From contig NC_080072.1 in NCBI RefSeq assembly GCF_949987535.1, positions 55,776,460 to 55,840,459 of the forward strand: 64,000 bases of DNA. The letters are read 5' to 3'. Position 1 is the stretch's first letter. Every line of letters begins with the position of its first letter. The notes below the pieces were generated by a model. The model ran no database searches. It saw nothing but the letters and a program-made list of their open reading frames with translations, and had not been told where the DNA came from. The position numbers were made by a program, and so were the translations under genes. The stretch comes from Balaenoptera acutorostrata. Lineage: Eukaryota; Chordata; Mammalia; Artiodactyla; Balaenopteridae. This document shows positions 1 to 12,129 of the stretch, piece after piece.

Positions 1-179
1 ACACACACATTCAGCCACACAGGCACACATTGGGGTGACACTTGGGCCCTTGCAGATCCCAAAGATGGCTGAGGAGGTCCCAGGAGACCTGGGTGAACCC
101 CCAATGACTACAAGAGCTTGGACAAGTCTTTCTCTCCCCTCTGTGCCTTAGTTTCCCATCCTACCAAATTTCCTGACTT

Positions 180-360
180 CTCACTTTAGCAGCTGTGTGA
201 CCTTAGGCAAGTTATTAAACCCCTCTGAGACTCAGCTTCCTCATCTGTGAAATCCAATAATGCTTATCTCATTGCGTTATTAGGGGGATTAAATGAGTTA
301 ACATATGTAAAATGATTAGAACTCTGCCTGACATACTGTAAGCGCTCCATCAATGTTCTC
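180..360 (+). repeat. MIR
   Basis: agctgtgtgaccttaggcaagttatt...ctcatctgtgaaatcc...gggattaaatgagttaacatatgtaaaatgattagaac covers nearly the whole MIR body. Confidence 0.8.
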
Positions 361-1152
361 CCATTATAGTTGTGAGACTCCGATGGGGGCAGGGAGCCCT
401 TTGTGCTACTGTAATTGCTGAGGCCAAGGTACGCATCATAGCTATAATTTCAGAAAAGTAGGAGGGAGCTGGGTGGTGCAGTTCCCACGAAAGTTTTATC
501 CCAGGAGCAGCGCACCCCGAGAGCTGAGAGAATGCGAGTTGCCCAGCTCAGTGTTGTTATGATTAGATTTACATAATTTATGGTGCAATTATTCATACCC
601 TGATGCCAAGCTCATTAAGCAATCAGGCACCATGAACAGGGTGAGCCCCAATCTAAAGGAGAGACATGGCCTTGGGGGCCCCTGGGGGCCCTGGTCTGAG
701 GGCAGAAGCAGCATACTCATGCATGAATGCAAGTGCGCACACCACACACTCACAGGGGGCCCAAGCCCTGCAAAGGAACCTCTCAGGAAGAGGCAAGGGA
801 CACAGGCCCTAAAGGGGGTGGGGTGGCTGAGGATTTACGGGTCTGCCTGCTCCTTCCCTTAACCACCCTGAAATACCAACCAACCTTTGTAGGGTCCCCC
901 TGTGCTCCAGACCCTGGGCCTGCACTAACCCCTGAGCCACACGGCATCCAGAAAGCAGAGTTTATTAGCACTACTCCTAGTATTAATACTGATTTAACAG
1001 ATGGGGAAAGTAATGGTTGGCAGGTCCAACCAAAATCTCTCCCCAGCAAAAATAAAGTCAAACCAAAGGTTCCTGCCCACTGATATTTGCTCCCTAATTC
1101 AGGGATTTATACAGTTGTGTTTTGGGGCAGTAACTAGTAAAAGAGAGAACCT

Positions 1153-1325
1153 TGGGCTGGGAGTTAGGTAATCTGAGTAAGTCCCTTCACGTCTCTGTAC
1201 CTCAATCTCCCCATCAGAGCAATGGGGGTGATAATCTCTCTTCCACTGGGCCCTTGTGTGGATTGGATGAGACCACTGATTACAAACCTCCACGTGGGGC
1301 TCAGCATATGTTAAGTACGTGCAAG
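1153..1325 (+). repeat. MIR, diverged
   Basis: taatctgagtaagtcccttcacgtctctgtacctcaatctccccatc and a tail-like catatgttaagtac. Confidence 0.55.
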
Positions 1326-1879
1326 ATAAAGCAGCATGTGAGCACAGCCCCAGAGCTGCCAAGTTAGGACAACACTCAAGTCGTCCTGACAAGTTCCAGC
1401 CTCTGGTAAGAAGAGGTTTCTTGATAATAAATCCCTGCTCCCTACATCTAGCCCTAGAAGGAGAATCTCCACCCAGGGCTGGGACGTGGGAAATCAGGCC
1501 CCCAGCCTCCTTACCCAGGATGGAACTTTCCTTGTTCTGTAGCTAATGGCCCTGCTGGTGGGGGGAGGGGGTCTACTCCCCCTCAGTCTCTTCCCCCAAC
1601 ACCCAGGGCTCAGCAGAAGCAGAAGAAAGTTCAGACAAGATTCATCTAGGGCTCTGTGGCTGAGGCAGCTTTAACCTGTCTCACCTCAACACACCTCCAG
1701 GCATGGACTCAAGATGGCCTGGCCAGGCCTGGCCTTTTGGGGCTTCCTCTCCACCCTCCCAGAGGGCTGCCAGGGCTCCAGGAAAGTGGTGGTGGTTCAT
1801 GTCAGGGACTCCCTCCTGGCTCCCACTCCTACTCTCCATTCTGAATTCTCTTCCTCCCATCCGGGTTCCTACTGTCCAC

Positions 1880-2035
1880 CATTTATTCACTGGATACCGC
1901 TGTGTAAGTCACTGCGGCTCTCCAAGCCTCAGTTTCTTCATCTTTAAAATGGGCTAATAAATCTCACAGAGTTGTGAGAACTACCTGCAGTGTATACAGA
2001 GCTCAGGTAAAGCACTTGACAAATACTTCTAGATG
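1880..2035 (+). repeat. MIR
   Basis: gtgtaagtcactgcggctctccaagcctcagtttcttcatctttaaaatgggctaataa, then a degenerate tail. Confidence 0.7.
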
Positions 2036-2499
2036 GCTGGTGAGTTGGGTGTTTTGTTTGTTTTGCTTTGTTGTTTATCCTGTCTAACCCATGATCCTGG
2101 GAATGTCAGGGCCCAGCTCTGGCTCACCTGTCTTTCCGCTAAAACATATACTTACCTCACCTGCTGGCTCTCAGCCGGTACCCAGGCTGTGCCTCTGAAG
2201 GTATGGGGGACCAGGGATGGCACCAAGGGCTGAGTGAGGACAGTTCTGAGGCTGTGAAACACCAGCAGGAGGCACGAGATCTCTCCCGCCCTCTTGTGTC
2301 CCCCAGAGGTGGCTTCTGCCATGTCCCTCTAACCACCAAGTGAGGCCACCTGGCAGAGGGATCAACCACTCACTGCCCCTGCACTGGATCATTTAATTAT
2401 GTGAAGTACCCCTCAGACCCGCCAGTGCTCCGCTGCCTCCACGGCTCCCCAAGGGTAAAGCAGGTGCCAAGGGCAGAAAGGAAGGTTGGGCACAGCTGG

Positions 2500-2960
2500 A
2501 CGTGGACCCATAGAACATGGCTTTAGCCTACGAGCAATGGGAGCCTGGAAGAGTTTTCAGCAGAGAGAGACATGATCAGGTGTGCACTTTGGAGAGATAT
2601 CCCACTGCCACATGGAGGATGGGTGAGAGAGACCAGTCGGGTAAATAAGACTTGAGTGATGAGGGTTCAATGAGGGTGGTGATGATGGAGATGGAGAAAA
2701 CTGGAAAGAGCAGAAATGTATTTGGAAGTAGTATCCTCAGTGTTTACAGCTTGCTTGTTTGCGTGTCAGAGGCGAGTGAGAGGGAGAGAGGAGCCTGGAA
2801 AGATGCTGAGATTTGAGGGGTCATTAACTCACCTGGGGAAACTGGCAGAGAAAGAGGTGGAGGTCATGATGCTCAAGTGTTCCGATATGAGGAGCCTGGA
2901 GGCATCCAAGGGGTAAAGTTCAGGCATCTGTGAAATATAAAAATCTGGATCTGGGAATAG
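2500..2960 (-). repeat. L2 internal fragment, reversed
   Basis: atgggagcctggaagagttttcagcagagagagacatgatcagg...gagaccagtcgggtaaat resembles reversed L2 (the gggagccattgaagg-ttttgagcagg phrase). Diverged. Confidence 0.5.
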
Positions 2961-3091
2961 AGTCCAGGCTGCGGAGACAGACGTGGGGGCAGCTGGGAGA
3001 TGGACTGTGAGTCTTTGAGGGCAGAGACCCTGTGGGGTTCTGCTCTGCAGTCACAGTGTAGCCGAGGCCTGGGACAGCGACCCTGCTGGGT

Positions 3092-3165
3092 AAATATTTG
3101 CTGGATGGATGGATGGATGGATGGACAGAAGGATGGATGGATGCATGGTAGGATGGATGGAAGGA
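3092..3165 (+). repeat. (ggat)n microsatellite
   Basis: Runs of ggatggatggat with variants; an open frame crossing it is rich in HPSIHPS-type repeats for that reason only. Confidence 0.9.
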
Positions 3166-4184
3166 CAGACTAAAGGATAGATGTGTTCCCCCTGGAGAAC
3201 TTTGGGATCTCTCAGGCTGCGATGCCCACAGCCCAGCCCAGGCCTGAAAAGTGGCCAGTACGCAGGATACTACTGTAGCCACCACTTTCTCTATGAGGCT
3301 GATGGAGAGAGAGGGGAGAAGGGAGAGGAACAGGGCATAGTCAGAGCCCCATTTGTACAGACAAGTTGCTGAGGCCCAGAGATAGGAAGAGCCAGGCCTG
3401 GCTCCCAGTCTAGAGTTTTTTTCCACAAGCAGCCTCTCCATTTCTACAGGCACCTTCAGGAATACTGGGCAACAGTAATCTTCCTGAAACAGATAAAGAA
3501 ATGAGGCCCAGAGGAAATCACTCACTTGCCCAAATTCACACCTTCAGGCAGAACTGGGTATTGAAGTAAAGCAGTTTGGAGTTTAAGACTTGATTTCAGA
3601 TTCCCAGCTGGGCCACTGGTCACTCAGTGCTAAGGGTCAGTCTGGCCCCTCCCTCTGCAGGTCCCACCTTCCTCACAGAGAGGCTGGCCCCCAGGCTGCT
3701 GGGAGGGGCACAGGCCTGGTGACCTGCAGAGCATTGCAGACACCGTCCGATCCTGGGAGCGGATTTCAGGACCTGTCCCCAGCAAGCCCTGGCTGCTGTC
3801 AATGGGTCCGCTGGCCAAGCAGGCTTGCTCAGGACAGAGAGATCAGAGCTGATGTGGAGCATTTCTGAGATGAGGCGAGGTGAAGCAGCTAAAGCAACTT
3901 GATGGGTCCTTCCCGCACCCTGCCTCGTGGAGCTCAGGGCTGAGGGGACAAGGAGGGGGCAGGGAGTAGGGGGCAGCTTCATGCTGAGCATGCACCTGTG
4001 CACGCAGCCCTGCCCTCACTCCCAGTTTCTGAGGGGTGGCTGGAGGGTCCCATCACCCCAGTGGACAGATAGGAGATTTGAAACCGGAGTGGAGCAGGGC
4101 TCTGCCCAACGTCACCCGGCAGCTGGTGGTAGAACTGAGGCCCAAGGCTTGCCAACTGGGGAGACTTTTGCTGCCTGTTTCTTT

Positions 4185-4470
4185 TATCCATTCATTCTTT
4201 CGTTCATTCATTCATTTATTCACTCATTCAACAACCTTCCTTCCTGGCTGTATCATAGGAGCTGCAGACTCAGAGAGGAATCAGTCAAGGTCTGCCCTCA
4301 GGGAACTCCCAGTCTGATGGGCAAACAACCACATAACTAGTCAATGACAACATGGAACTTTTGTGACAACAATTCACAAGGCTGGGGAGCAGAGAGCAAA
4401 GCCCAGTCCAGGCTTGGGTACAAAGAGGCTTCCTGGAGTAGGTCGAGACTATGGGAGAGGAGGGGCCCCC
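4185..4470 (-). repeat. L2 3' end, reversed
   Basis: Starts with (attc)n and cactcattcaacaa, followed by caaggtctgccctcagggaactcccagtctgatggg and ggcttcctggagtagg, the reversed L2 order. Confidence 0.6.
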
Positions 4471-4944
4471 AGGGGTATATTCCCAGCTGGGTGAGGAGCA
4501 CAGAGGTAGGAGAGCCACACGAGAGGGCAAGATACAGGAGCCCACAGAGGGGAAATCCCACTGTTCATTCAGTCCCCACCCAAATCCTGGTTCTCAGACT
4601 TGCTTTGCTTACCCCTCAATGGTGGAGGGCTGGAGAGAAGAAATGACACCCCAGCCAGATGTGAGGGACAAAGGTGGTTCTGCTCTCAGGGTCCCAAGGG
4701 GCAGCCCCCTCCCTGGGTGGGGACTGAACACCATTAAGGGCAGGCCCTCTCAACCAGCCCCCCATCCCTGAGAGCTAGTTCATTCACTCACTCCTTCCCT
4801 CAACAAATACCTCTTGAGCCCCTACTACGTGCTAGCTGAAATATATGTTTATTCTCACTAGTTACAATCATTTTAAGAAACAGCAATAATGGTCTTTCCC
4901 TACACAAGAATGGGGACAGCTTCTGATTCTGTAAGGATTTGGAG

Positions 4945-5105
4945 AGACTTAATTGAAGTCCTGGTTCCCCCGCTTAGTGGCTTGGAAATTTGGGGTCTCA
5001 GCTGGTCATTGGGAGTGGTGACACCCATACCACATAGAGTGGCTGCAAGGACTGCCAGAGAAGGCATTCACACCAAGCACGAGCAGGAGCTCGGTAAATG
5101 CTTGT
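4945..5105 (+). repeat. MIR, diverged
   Basis: cccgcttagtggcttgg...accacatagagtggctgcaagg...gcaggagctcggtaaatgcttg retains the tail order of MIR. Confidence 0.5.
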
Positions 5106-6734
5106 CCCCTCTCCCCTGACCATCAGGGTGAGCACCTTCAGTGCGCCCTTCCCTGGGAAGGGAGAGGATGTTTCAGGGATGAGGCAGGGCCTGAGGAAGA
5201 GCCAGGAGGCCAGGAGCAGAGGCTCTGGGGCGTGCTGAGACTCGCCTGATTTCCTCACTTGGGGTGGGATGATGCTTTTCCCCTCAAGTCCCCCAAGGGG
5301 AGCTGGTGGCATCATCCCAGTGGCTGATCAGACTTTTCCCCCCAGGAAACCAGCAGGGATTCTCTCTGCAGCCCACAGCTGGGGAGCAGTGACCAGAAAC
5401 CCTGTCATCCAGAACTGGATGGCTGGAAGAGGTGTCCCACCCTGAGATTGATGACCCAGGGGAAGAGTTGCCTTCTAGAAGTGGCTGGGCCCCTTGGCTG
5501 AGCCTGGGAGAAGACCTGAGTGGGACCCCATGGGAGGCGCCGGGAGCAAACCTCCCAGAGAGCGGATGACCTCACCAAGCTGAGCGATGCCATCAGGTGG
5601 GCATGTGTCAGCCTGAGCTAGGCAGACACCCCTCTCCTCACCAGCAACTGCTCACAATGCCCTGCCCCAAACACATCCGCAAGCAGCCTGGCTGCAGCTA
5701 AAGGGGGCAGGGGTAGCCTCAAGGAGGTCCTCCAGCACCGTCTGGAGTGGATTTAGGCCAGGAAGGCATTCTGAACTCTATCTCCTAGAGAGTAAGGATT
5801 AAGTCCAGCCACAGGGGCTGCACCAAATGACGCCCAGAAGGTTCCCCCAAAGGATCTGAGCACAAGTCTTAGAAGAACAGGAGGGAATGTGCTTAGAGCC
5901 ATCACCAAATCAGACTGGGAATCAGGAGACCTGGGTTCTGGGCCTGCCTTGTGGGACTGGGCAGGCGCAGTCCCTCTCTACACCTCAGTTTCTCCTTCAG
6001 ACAGCACAGGGCCCAAGCTTAGACACCGAGGGCCCTTCTATCTCTGACTTCTGCGTGGCTTCAACACTGGGCACCAGACATAGGGGCCCCTAGGCGGACT
6101 CCAGGCTAGAATTTTCCTTACTGGTACCTAGACCAAGCCAAGGTCGCACAGCAAGCTGAGGTCACTCCCATCATTGATACTGTGACCCAGAAGCCTGAGA
6201 CACTCTGTGGGCCCCTCCTTTTGCCCATCCCCAGCCCTGGGATCCTCTGCAGCAAATATTTGCAGCTCGTTACCACGTCCTGCCTGTCCTGCCTGCCTGT
6301 CTTCTGTGGGCAGCCTTACCTCCGGCTTCCTGGCATCTGGCCTGCTCACCACAGGGCTCCTTGGAAAGTCTTGGTATTTTGGCCTGGCCTGATCTCAGAC
6401 CATGAGCTGCCTGCCCAGCGGGGCCTGCCCCTCCCTGGATCACCAGGTCAGCCTCTTCCCCGGCCTTGGCCGCTGCTCTCTGCCTCACAGCCGCCACGTG
6501 AACACGTCTGGTACTCAGGCCCCAGGTCCTTGCCTGACTCAGAACGGCAGGGGGCTCCCCAAGCGCCAAGACAGGAAGGGAGCTCACATTTGAGGACCGT
6601 CCACCCCAGGCACCCTGAGTGGCCGCCTGATAGCCCCACACTAGCCTTACTCAGACCGTTGGGTACTTGTGGCTCCCGCTACCCTTCAGCTGTGGCCCGA
6701 GGCCTTGCCCTGTCCGCAGCCTGCTGAGCCCCGT

Positions 6735-6910
6735 TCCACTCCCTCACTTACTCACTGCCTGACCTTCTGCACTTCTGTTTCCTGTTCTGCAAAACCGGGA
6801 TAATAACTGCAGCCTCTGACCCATCTGGCTTGTAGTGTGGACAGAGAGGCTGTGAACGTGCAAAAGCGCCTAGCATGGCGCCTGGCTCGCAGCGCGCACT
6901 GACCTGGTAA
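6735..6910 (+). repeat. MIR
   Basis: acttctgtttcctgttctgcaaaaccgggataataactgcagcc...gcaaaagcgcctagcatggcgcctgg. Confidence 0.65.
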
Positions 6911-7845
6911 CGCTCCTCCCAGAGCGTTCCTATCAGTCGGTTGGTCACCCAGAGAGGCTGCACTGAACTCCAGCCGGGGGTCCCCGCCCGGAGGCCCTCT
7001 GGGTCACCCGGCAGAGGAGCCGGGCACAGGGGTGCCCAGTCACACGGTGCAGTCACAGCCACGGAAGCCCAGGAGGGGTACCTAAACCTCCACGTCTCAG
7101 AAGCCCCACGAGTCGTGGGTGATGAGTAGGAGTTTGACAGTAGGACAGGGAAAGGAGGATCAGCATGAGGGGCCCAGAGCAGATGAGGCCTATGAGAGGG
7201 GCGTGGGCCTTGTTCCCAGGGCCTGACTGCCGGGCTCAGGAGCCCCCGGGGTTGCTGGGGCAGGGAAGGGCTTCAGCAGGGCGGGCGAAGGTTGGATCTG
7301 TGTGTGAGAAAAATCCTTGGATGGGTGCGGGCTGTGTGGGGTGGGGAGGGGCTCAGGCAGGCACGGAAGAGACCACCGTGCAGGGACCTGTGAGGAGACT
7401 GGGACAGTGGTCCAGGCCAGGCAGATGGTCGAGGACTGAGTGGAAAGGAGGCAGTGGGGATGGCAAGGCGGAGGCAAACTGGCGAGAGACGCAGGAAGAG
7501 GAAGGGACAGGAATACTTCCTGCGACTGGCACACAGGAACAACCCCGGAGTTACTAACCCACTCAGGGGCTCAAGCAAGCCCCTCCCTCTCTGGACCTTA
7601 GTTACCCTACCTGTGAAATGGACCAGAGGAGCCCTGGAGGCCCTCCCTGCTCACAGGTCCTGTGGTTCTGTAAAGCAAAGCAAGTGGCCCTCTTTACTCT
7701 TGGAGGAGGGGGAGCAAAGCCCAGCTCCACCCCACCCTTTCTTGGGGCCTCATCAGCAGAGATAGGGTCCAAGCAGGGCTAGGGGTCTCACCGCCTAGGT
7801 GTGGAGCAGGTAGCACCGCCCATGAGGCTGGATGCACAGGGATGC

Positions 7846-7861
7846 AGCGCCACCTACTGTT
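7846..7861 (-). promoter_or_regulatory. CTCF-like binding motif
   Basis: The plus-strand GCGCCACCTACTG (7847-7859) reads CAGTAGGTGGCGC on the minus strand, a close match to the CTCF core (CCASYAGRKGGCRS). Confidence 0.5.
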
Positions 7862-7989
7862 CATGTGGGAAGAGGCCACCAGTCCCAGGAGCCTGGCTCT
7901 GCCCTAAACAAGTCCCAGGGGACTGAAGCATAGGCAGGGGTTCCTAATGGGCCCTCTGCCCAGTTCCCCTTCCCCCAGGCCTCTCCAGG

Positions 7990-8566
7990 TGGCTTACCAA
8001 ACACAGAATGTTCCCTTCTCTAATGGATTCTGACCACATCATTCTCTTGCTCAGAAACATTTCATGGCTCCCCATTGCCCTGGGGTTCCGTGCACACTCA
8101 GCCTAACATTCAAGGCCCTTCCCATTCCCGCCCCTCCTGACTACTACAGCCTCATTTCCTAAACAGCAAAACACTCACCAGCCCCCTAAACACTTCATAT
8201 TTTCCCCTTCCCCATGGCTTTGCATATGCTCTTGCCTTTGCTTAAAATGTACTTCTCTGACTTCTTGGCTTAGAAAACTCGTGCATAGCCATCAAAGACC
8301 ACTGCAGATGTCACCTCCTTGGTGAAGCCTTCCTTAACACGCCTTTCCATGCCAAGTTCACCACTGAGCCCCAAGCCTGCCCCACAGCCGAGATTCAAGC
8401 CTGTCTTCTTCTGGGTACCCCCTGCCAGTCCCTGGGCTGCCCTTTATCTCTGCATAAGCCAGGAATGTTTCTGTGTACATCTTTTGGTCTTCCCAGGCTC
8501 TGAGCTCCTTGAGGAAAGAGAGTGTGGGTGTGACCCATTGCTTCCCAGCATAGGGTCTGGTGTTCA
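7990..8566 (+). repeat. L2 3' end
   Basis: Order of landmarks: catggctccccattgccctgggg, cattcaaggcccttcc, atggctttgcatatgctcttgcc, gatgtcacctccttggtgaagccttcc, ccaggctctgagctccttgaggaaag. Confidence 0.8.
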
Positions 8567-10029
8567 ATTAAGTAGCATTTATTAAGCATCTACTCAGTGC
8601 CATTGGACTAGATGCTTTCCCATGCCTTATCCCATTACAGTGACTCAGTTCACCTGTGTTGAACACAGAAGCCTTTACCACCTTGTTCCTGCCAGTAGCC
8701 TGCTGCATGACCATGGTGGCTCACTTAATTTTCATCTGGGCAAAGAGAAGCGTGTGATAACACCACTGCTATGGCTCCTTCAGCTGGGACCTACCCAAAT
8801 CCCATGGCTTTGCTCACATATGTCTCATCCTGCTGTTCCCAAGATGCCTACCTCCCATGCCCTGACACCTGCTGCAGCTGCTCCAAGCCAGGCCCTTGCC
8901 AGTTTGTCCTCTTGGAACTGCAGCTCTGGGCTTGTGTTCCAGGTGCCTTGGTCTCCCAAGGAAACCCAGGCACAATCCCACTAGACCCCAAGCCCTGTTG
9001 GAGGACCAGCCCCAGCTCTGGTCTCTAGAGGTCTGTAGGAGGGGGATACTTTTGCTTCCCCACTAGGATGGCTGTAGGGGGAAGCCAGATTCACAGGCTG
9101 GAGGCAGGAGGTCATGGCAGCCTGGGAATGAGCACCGCTAATCCCTCAGTGCTCAGGGCTTTCTGGGAGCTATGGAACTCCACTGGAAACTGGATGACCG
9201 AGGGGCAGCAGTGGGGACTCCAGGGGCCATCTTATCCACTCCCTGTTGTCCAAGGTGGGTAAGGGGGCCCTGACTTGCCTGAAGTCACATGGGAAGTCCA
9301 AAGCAGGGCCTCGTGCCTTCCAATCTCAGCCTTAAAATCTTTCTATTACCCCACTCTGTCACTTCTATCCAAAAGCTCCAGAAAAGAAGTTTCAGGAGAT
9401 ACTCTAGAGACCTTTGTTTGGTTTTCCAGGCTGACCAACTTTAGTGGAAAGAAAAGCTCGCTCACTGAGCACACACCATATGCCTGGCACATAGAATCCT
9501 TCAAGGGAGGGATTATTAGCCCCACTGTATGGATGAGGAAAGCAAGCTCAGAGAGAATAAATGACTTTCCCAGGTTACAGAGCAGGACTGCTAGGATTCT
9601 AATGTGATCTTTACCACTATGCTGAGCTCCCTTGAAGTCTGATGCACACAAATTAATTCTAGAACAAAGCAAGACAGAATTTAACCAAACGCAAGTTTTG
9701 ACGTTCTGAAATCCATAAAGGAGCAGGGAAGGCTTCCTGGAGGTGGAGGGGTCAGGCACTGAATGAGGCCTTGGATCCAAGCTGGATGGATAGAGAAGGA
9801 GGGACACATTGTGGGAGGAGGAACCCTCCTCCCCCTTGCTTCCTACTTGGGAAAGGCTGGGCCATCCACCCACCATCTCATCCAGTCTATCACTGAGTCC
9901 TACCCATAACACTCAGAATTCTCCATCCCCTTTTTTCCATTCCCACTGTAGCTACTTTGGCCAGGCACCATGACCTCTGTCTACAGATTCCTCACTCATG
10001 TCCTGCAACCCCTTTATTCCACCTCCCAC
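8567..10029. other. Intergenic, no gene seen
   Basis: A weak reversed MIR/L2 edge at 8570-8690 and the reversed MIR at 9455-9625. The 188-codon minus-strand frame at 9346-9912 overlaps that MIR, so it is not a gene. Confidence 0.6.
9455..9625 (-). repeat. MIR, reversed
   Basis: cactgagcacacaccatatgcctggcac...tggatgaggaaagcaagctcagagagaataaatgactttcccaggttacagagcagg. Confidence 0.65.
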
Positions 10030-10360
10030 ACCAAGCCAGAGTGGTCTTTCTTAAAAGCAAATAATCTGGCCGAAGCACAGGTCCTGCTTAGAATCCTACA
10101 GTGCTTGCCCTGCACTGTTTACAAGGCCCTGCTTGGATTGGTCCCTGCCACTCTCTCCAGCCCTGCCTTGTGACGTTTCACCTTGAACTCAATACTTCAT
10201 TAACACAAAATACCTGTAATTTCCGCAATTGCCACCCTCTTGGTCTTTGCATATTCTGTTCCCTCTGTCCATCGCATGCGTTCATCTTTCAGAGCTTTTC
10301 TTAAATATCCTCAGGAAGCCTGTCGAGTGCAGAGCCTTCCTGCAGATTTCCATGGTGCGT
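10030..10360 (+). repeat. L2 fragment
   Basis: cagagtggtctttcttaaaagcaaat...gtttacaaggccctgcttggattggtccctgccac...catattctgttccctctg is an L2 segment; it ends at the edge of the CpG island. Confidence 0.75.
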
Positions 10361-10930
10361 CTGTTTGCCTCCGCTGCCCAGGTCCCGCACGTGGGCAGCA
10401 CCTGCGAGCGGGGGCGCGGGAGCTAATCCGCTGCCCTGTCCCGGGTCGCGCATGCGCCCCTCAGGCTTCGCGGGCAGGAGAGGCGCTGACTCGAGTCCAG
10501 GCTTCTCCTCCCATGGTTCGCGCGGGGGAAGGCGGGCCAGGGCCAGAAGGGGAGCTGGAAAGTCCGTTTCCGCCCCCTCCGGACCCAGGGAATATTTATG
10601 GGCTGCTGGAGGGGTGGACGGAGGGAGGCGGGGGCCTCGGCTGCCGGGGCGGGCGGGGAGCGCAGTGCCCTCGGGTCCCGGCGGGGGGCCGGCGCGTGCG
10701 GAATGGGGACCCCGAGCCCCCAACATCAGGGCGCGTCAGTAGCCGATTAGAGGCGACCGCAGCCTGGAGGCAAAGAGCCCCCAGCTGCTTCCTTCCACTT
10801 GGGGCGGGGCGAGGTGGATGAAGGCGGGAAGGAGCCTGGGGAGGGAGGCAGGTGTGGAGCGTGCCTGTACTACTGGGGCGGGCAGCCCGCGGCACGTCGG
10901 CCCTCGGAGCCTCGCGTGACTCACCCACTT
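10360..10930. promoter_or_regulatory. Orphan CpG island, candidate promoter or enhancer
   Basis: An abrupt rise in GC and CpG directly after an L2 fragment. It contains a perfect NRF1 palindrome GCGCATGCGC at 10448-10457, several GC boxes (10640-10660, 10800-10812) and an AP-1 site TGACTCA at about 10918. GC-rich open frames cross it on both strands but show no recognisable domain. No neighbouring exon is recognised; a non-coding RNA promoter is the simplest guess. Confidence 0.6.
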
Positions 10931-11034
10931 CGAAGGCGGGAAACTGAGGTGGTCCCTAGACAGAGCCAAGAAGGGCAGTGCTGACTCCAGGGTCCCCGCT
11001 CTGCCCACTGCGCTGTTCAGCATCACTGTGGGCC

Positions 11035-11165
11035 CAGGGCGGTTCACTCTTAGGTGAGCACAAGAATCACAGGGACAGTTGTTAAAATGCGGATTCCAGG
11101 GCCCCATCTCCTACTGATTAGGTAGGTCTCGGGTGGGACCCAATAACCGGCTTTTAAAAACAGGC
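11035..11165 (+). repeat. MER20-type hAT fragment
   Basis: acaagaatcacagggacagttgttaaaatgcggattccagggccccatctcctactgattaggtaggtct is a recognisable MER20 core. It lies just beyond the orphan CpG island. Confidence 0.7.
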
Positions 11166-11289
11166 GGGCCATACACACACATTGTGAAACAATGGTGAAG
11201 AGATATTTCGGAGTAGGAAGGCTCCCCTCAACTGATAGCCAGGATGAAGCAAGAGTGAACAGGGTGGGAGAAGCAGGGAACCTGGAATT

Positions 11290-11475
11290 GGAAGGGATGG
11301 ATTTGAATCCTGAAACCAACATTTTCTGCTGGGTTACCAGGAGCTGGTGATTAACCTCTCTGTGCCTTCATTTTCCTCTTGCCGAAAATGGAAATAACAT
11401 TCAGCCCACAGAGTTCTGTAATATCAAAGAGATCTATGTAAAAATGCTTTGCACACTGAACCACCACCATCATGA
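11290..11475 (+). repeat. MIR
   Basis: gatttgaatcctgaaac...taacctctctgtgccttcattttcctcttgccgaaaatgg...gtaaaaatgctttgcac. Confidence 0.65.
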
Positions 11476-11534
11476 TTATTTGCTGTCACTGCCAGTCCTC
11501 TAGGCAAGGAGAGAAGCCAGCCTGAGGTGGTGGT

Positions 11535-11770
11535 GGTGATGAGCTCAGATGCCACCTCCTGTGTAAAGCCCACCCTGATTCAGTCACTTGGGATGAAGCC
11601 CTCCTTCCTCTGGACTGCACACCACTCAACTTCTTTATCCCTATTCGGTACTCCTTTTCTGTGCCTGGGGCTGACTTTGCAGTACATGTGCCATTTTTGT
11701 TTTCCACCAGAATGTGAGCCCCTCCTTTGGGGAGCCCCTGAGTTAGGGATAATGTCAGAGGGCCTGGGTA
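11535..11770 (+). repeat. L2 3' fragment
   Basis: gatgccacctcctgtgtaaagcccaccctga...ccaccagaatgtgagcccctcctttgg follows the L2 end. Confidence 0.6.
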
Positions 11771-12129
11771 GTGGAGACAGGAGTTCAGTCCTGTCACTCA
11801 TTAGTCATGGGATCTTGATCTATGGATCCACCTCTCTGAGCCTCTATAGCTATAAAGTATAAAGGTTTAAGTGGAATAATGTCTGTAAGGTTCTGTAATG
11901 TCTATCACTCAGTAAGTCCAACTTGGGTAAAACAAGATACAAGCTTGGGAGACTGAGAAAGGCATCACAAAGAGTGGCTTTTGACCTGGGCTTTTAAAGC
12001 CAGGAAAGATCTTTTTTTTTTTAAGCCGGGAAAGATCTTAACAGGTAAAGAACTGGTGGGGAAGCCCCTGCAGGCCCTCTTCCATATTCTGGTTACACTC
12101 TATTTACTTCTGTAAATTGGAAGCAGAGA

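Larger units (their letters stand above)
2961..7989. other. Intergenic DNA downstream of THAP12, no gene seen
   Basis: Moderately GC-rich, with scattered weak MIR/L2 remnants between the listed elements (for example reversed MIR at about 3490-3560 and MIR-like 7560-7640). Open frames here are short, overlap each other on both strands and show no domain. Confidence 0.6.

Noticed and set aside
2920..3525. 201-codon minus-strand open frame
   Set aside because: It crosses the (ggat)n microsatellite, giving HPSIHPS repeats, and a reversed MIR.
9346..9912. 188-codon minus-strand open frame
   Set aside because: It overlaps a reversed MIR and has no family resemblance.
10240..10821. 193-codon plus-strand open frame over the orphan CpG island
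   Set aside because: It begins inside an L2 fragment and stays open only because of GC richness; no domain or splice support.
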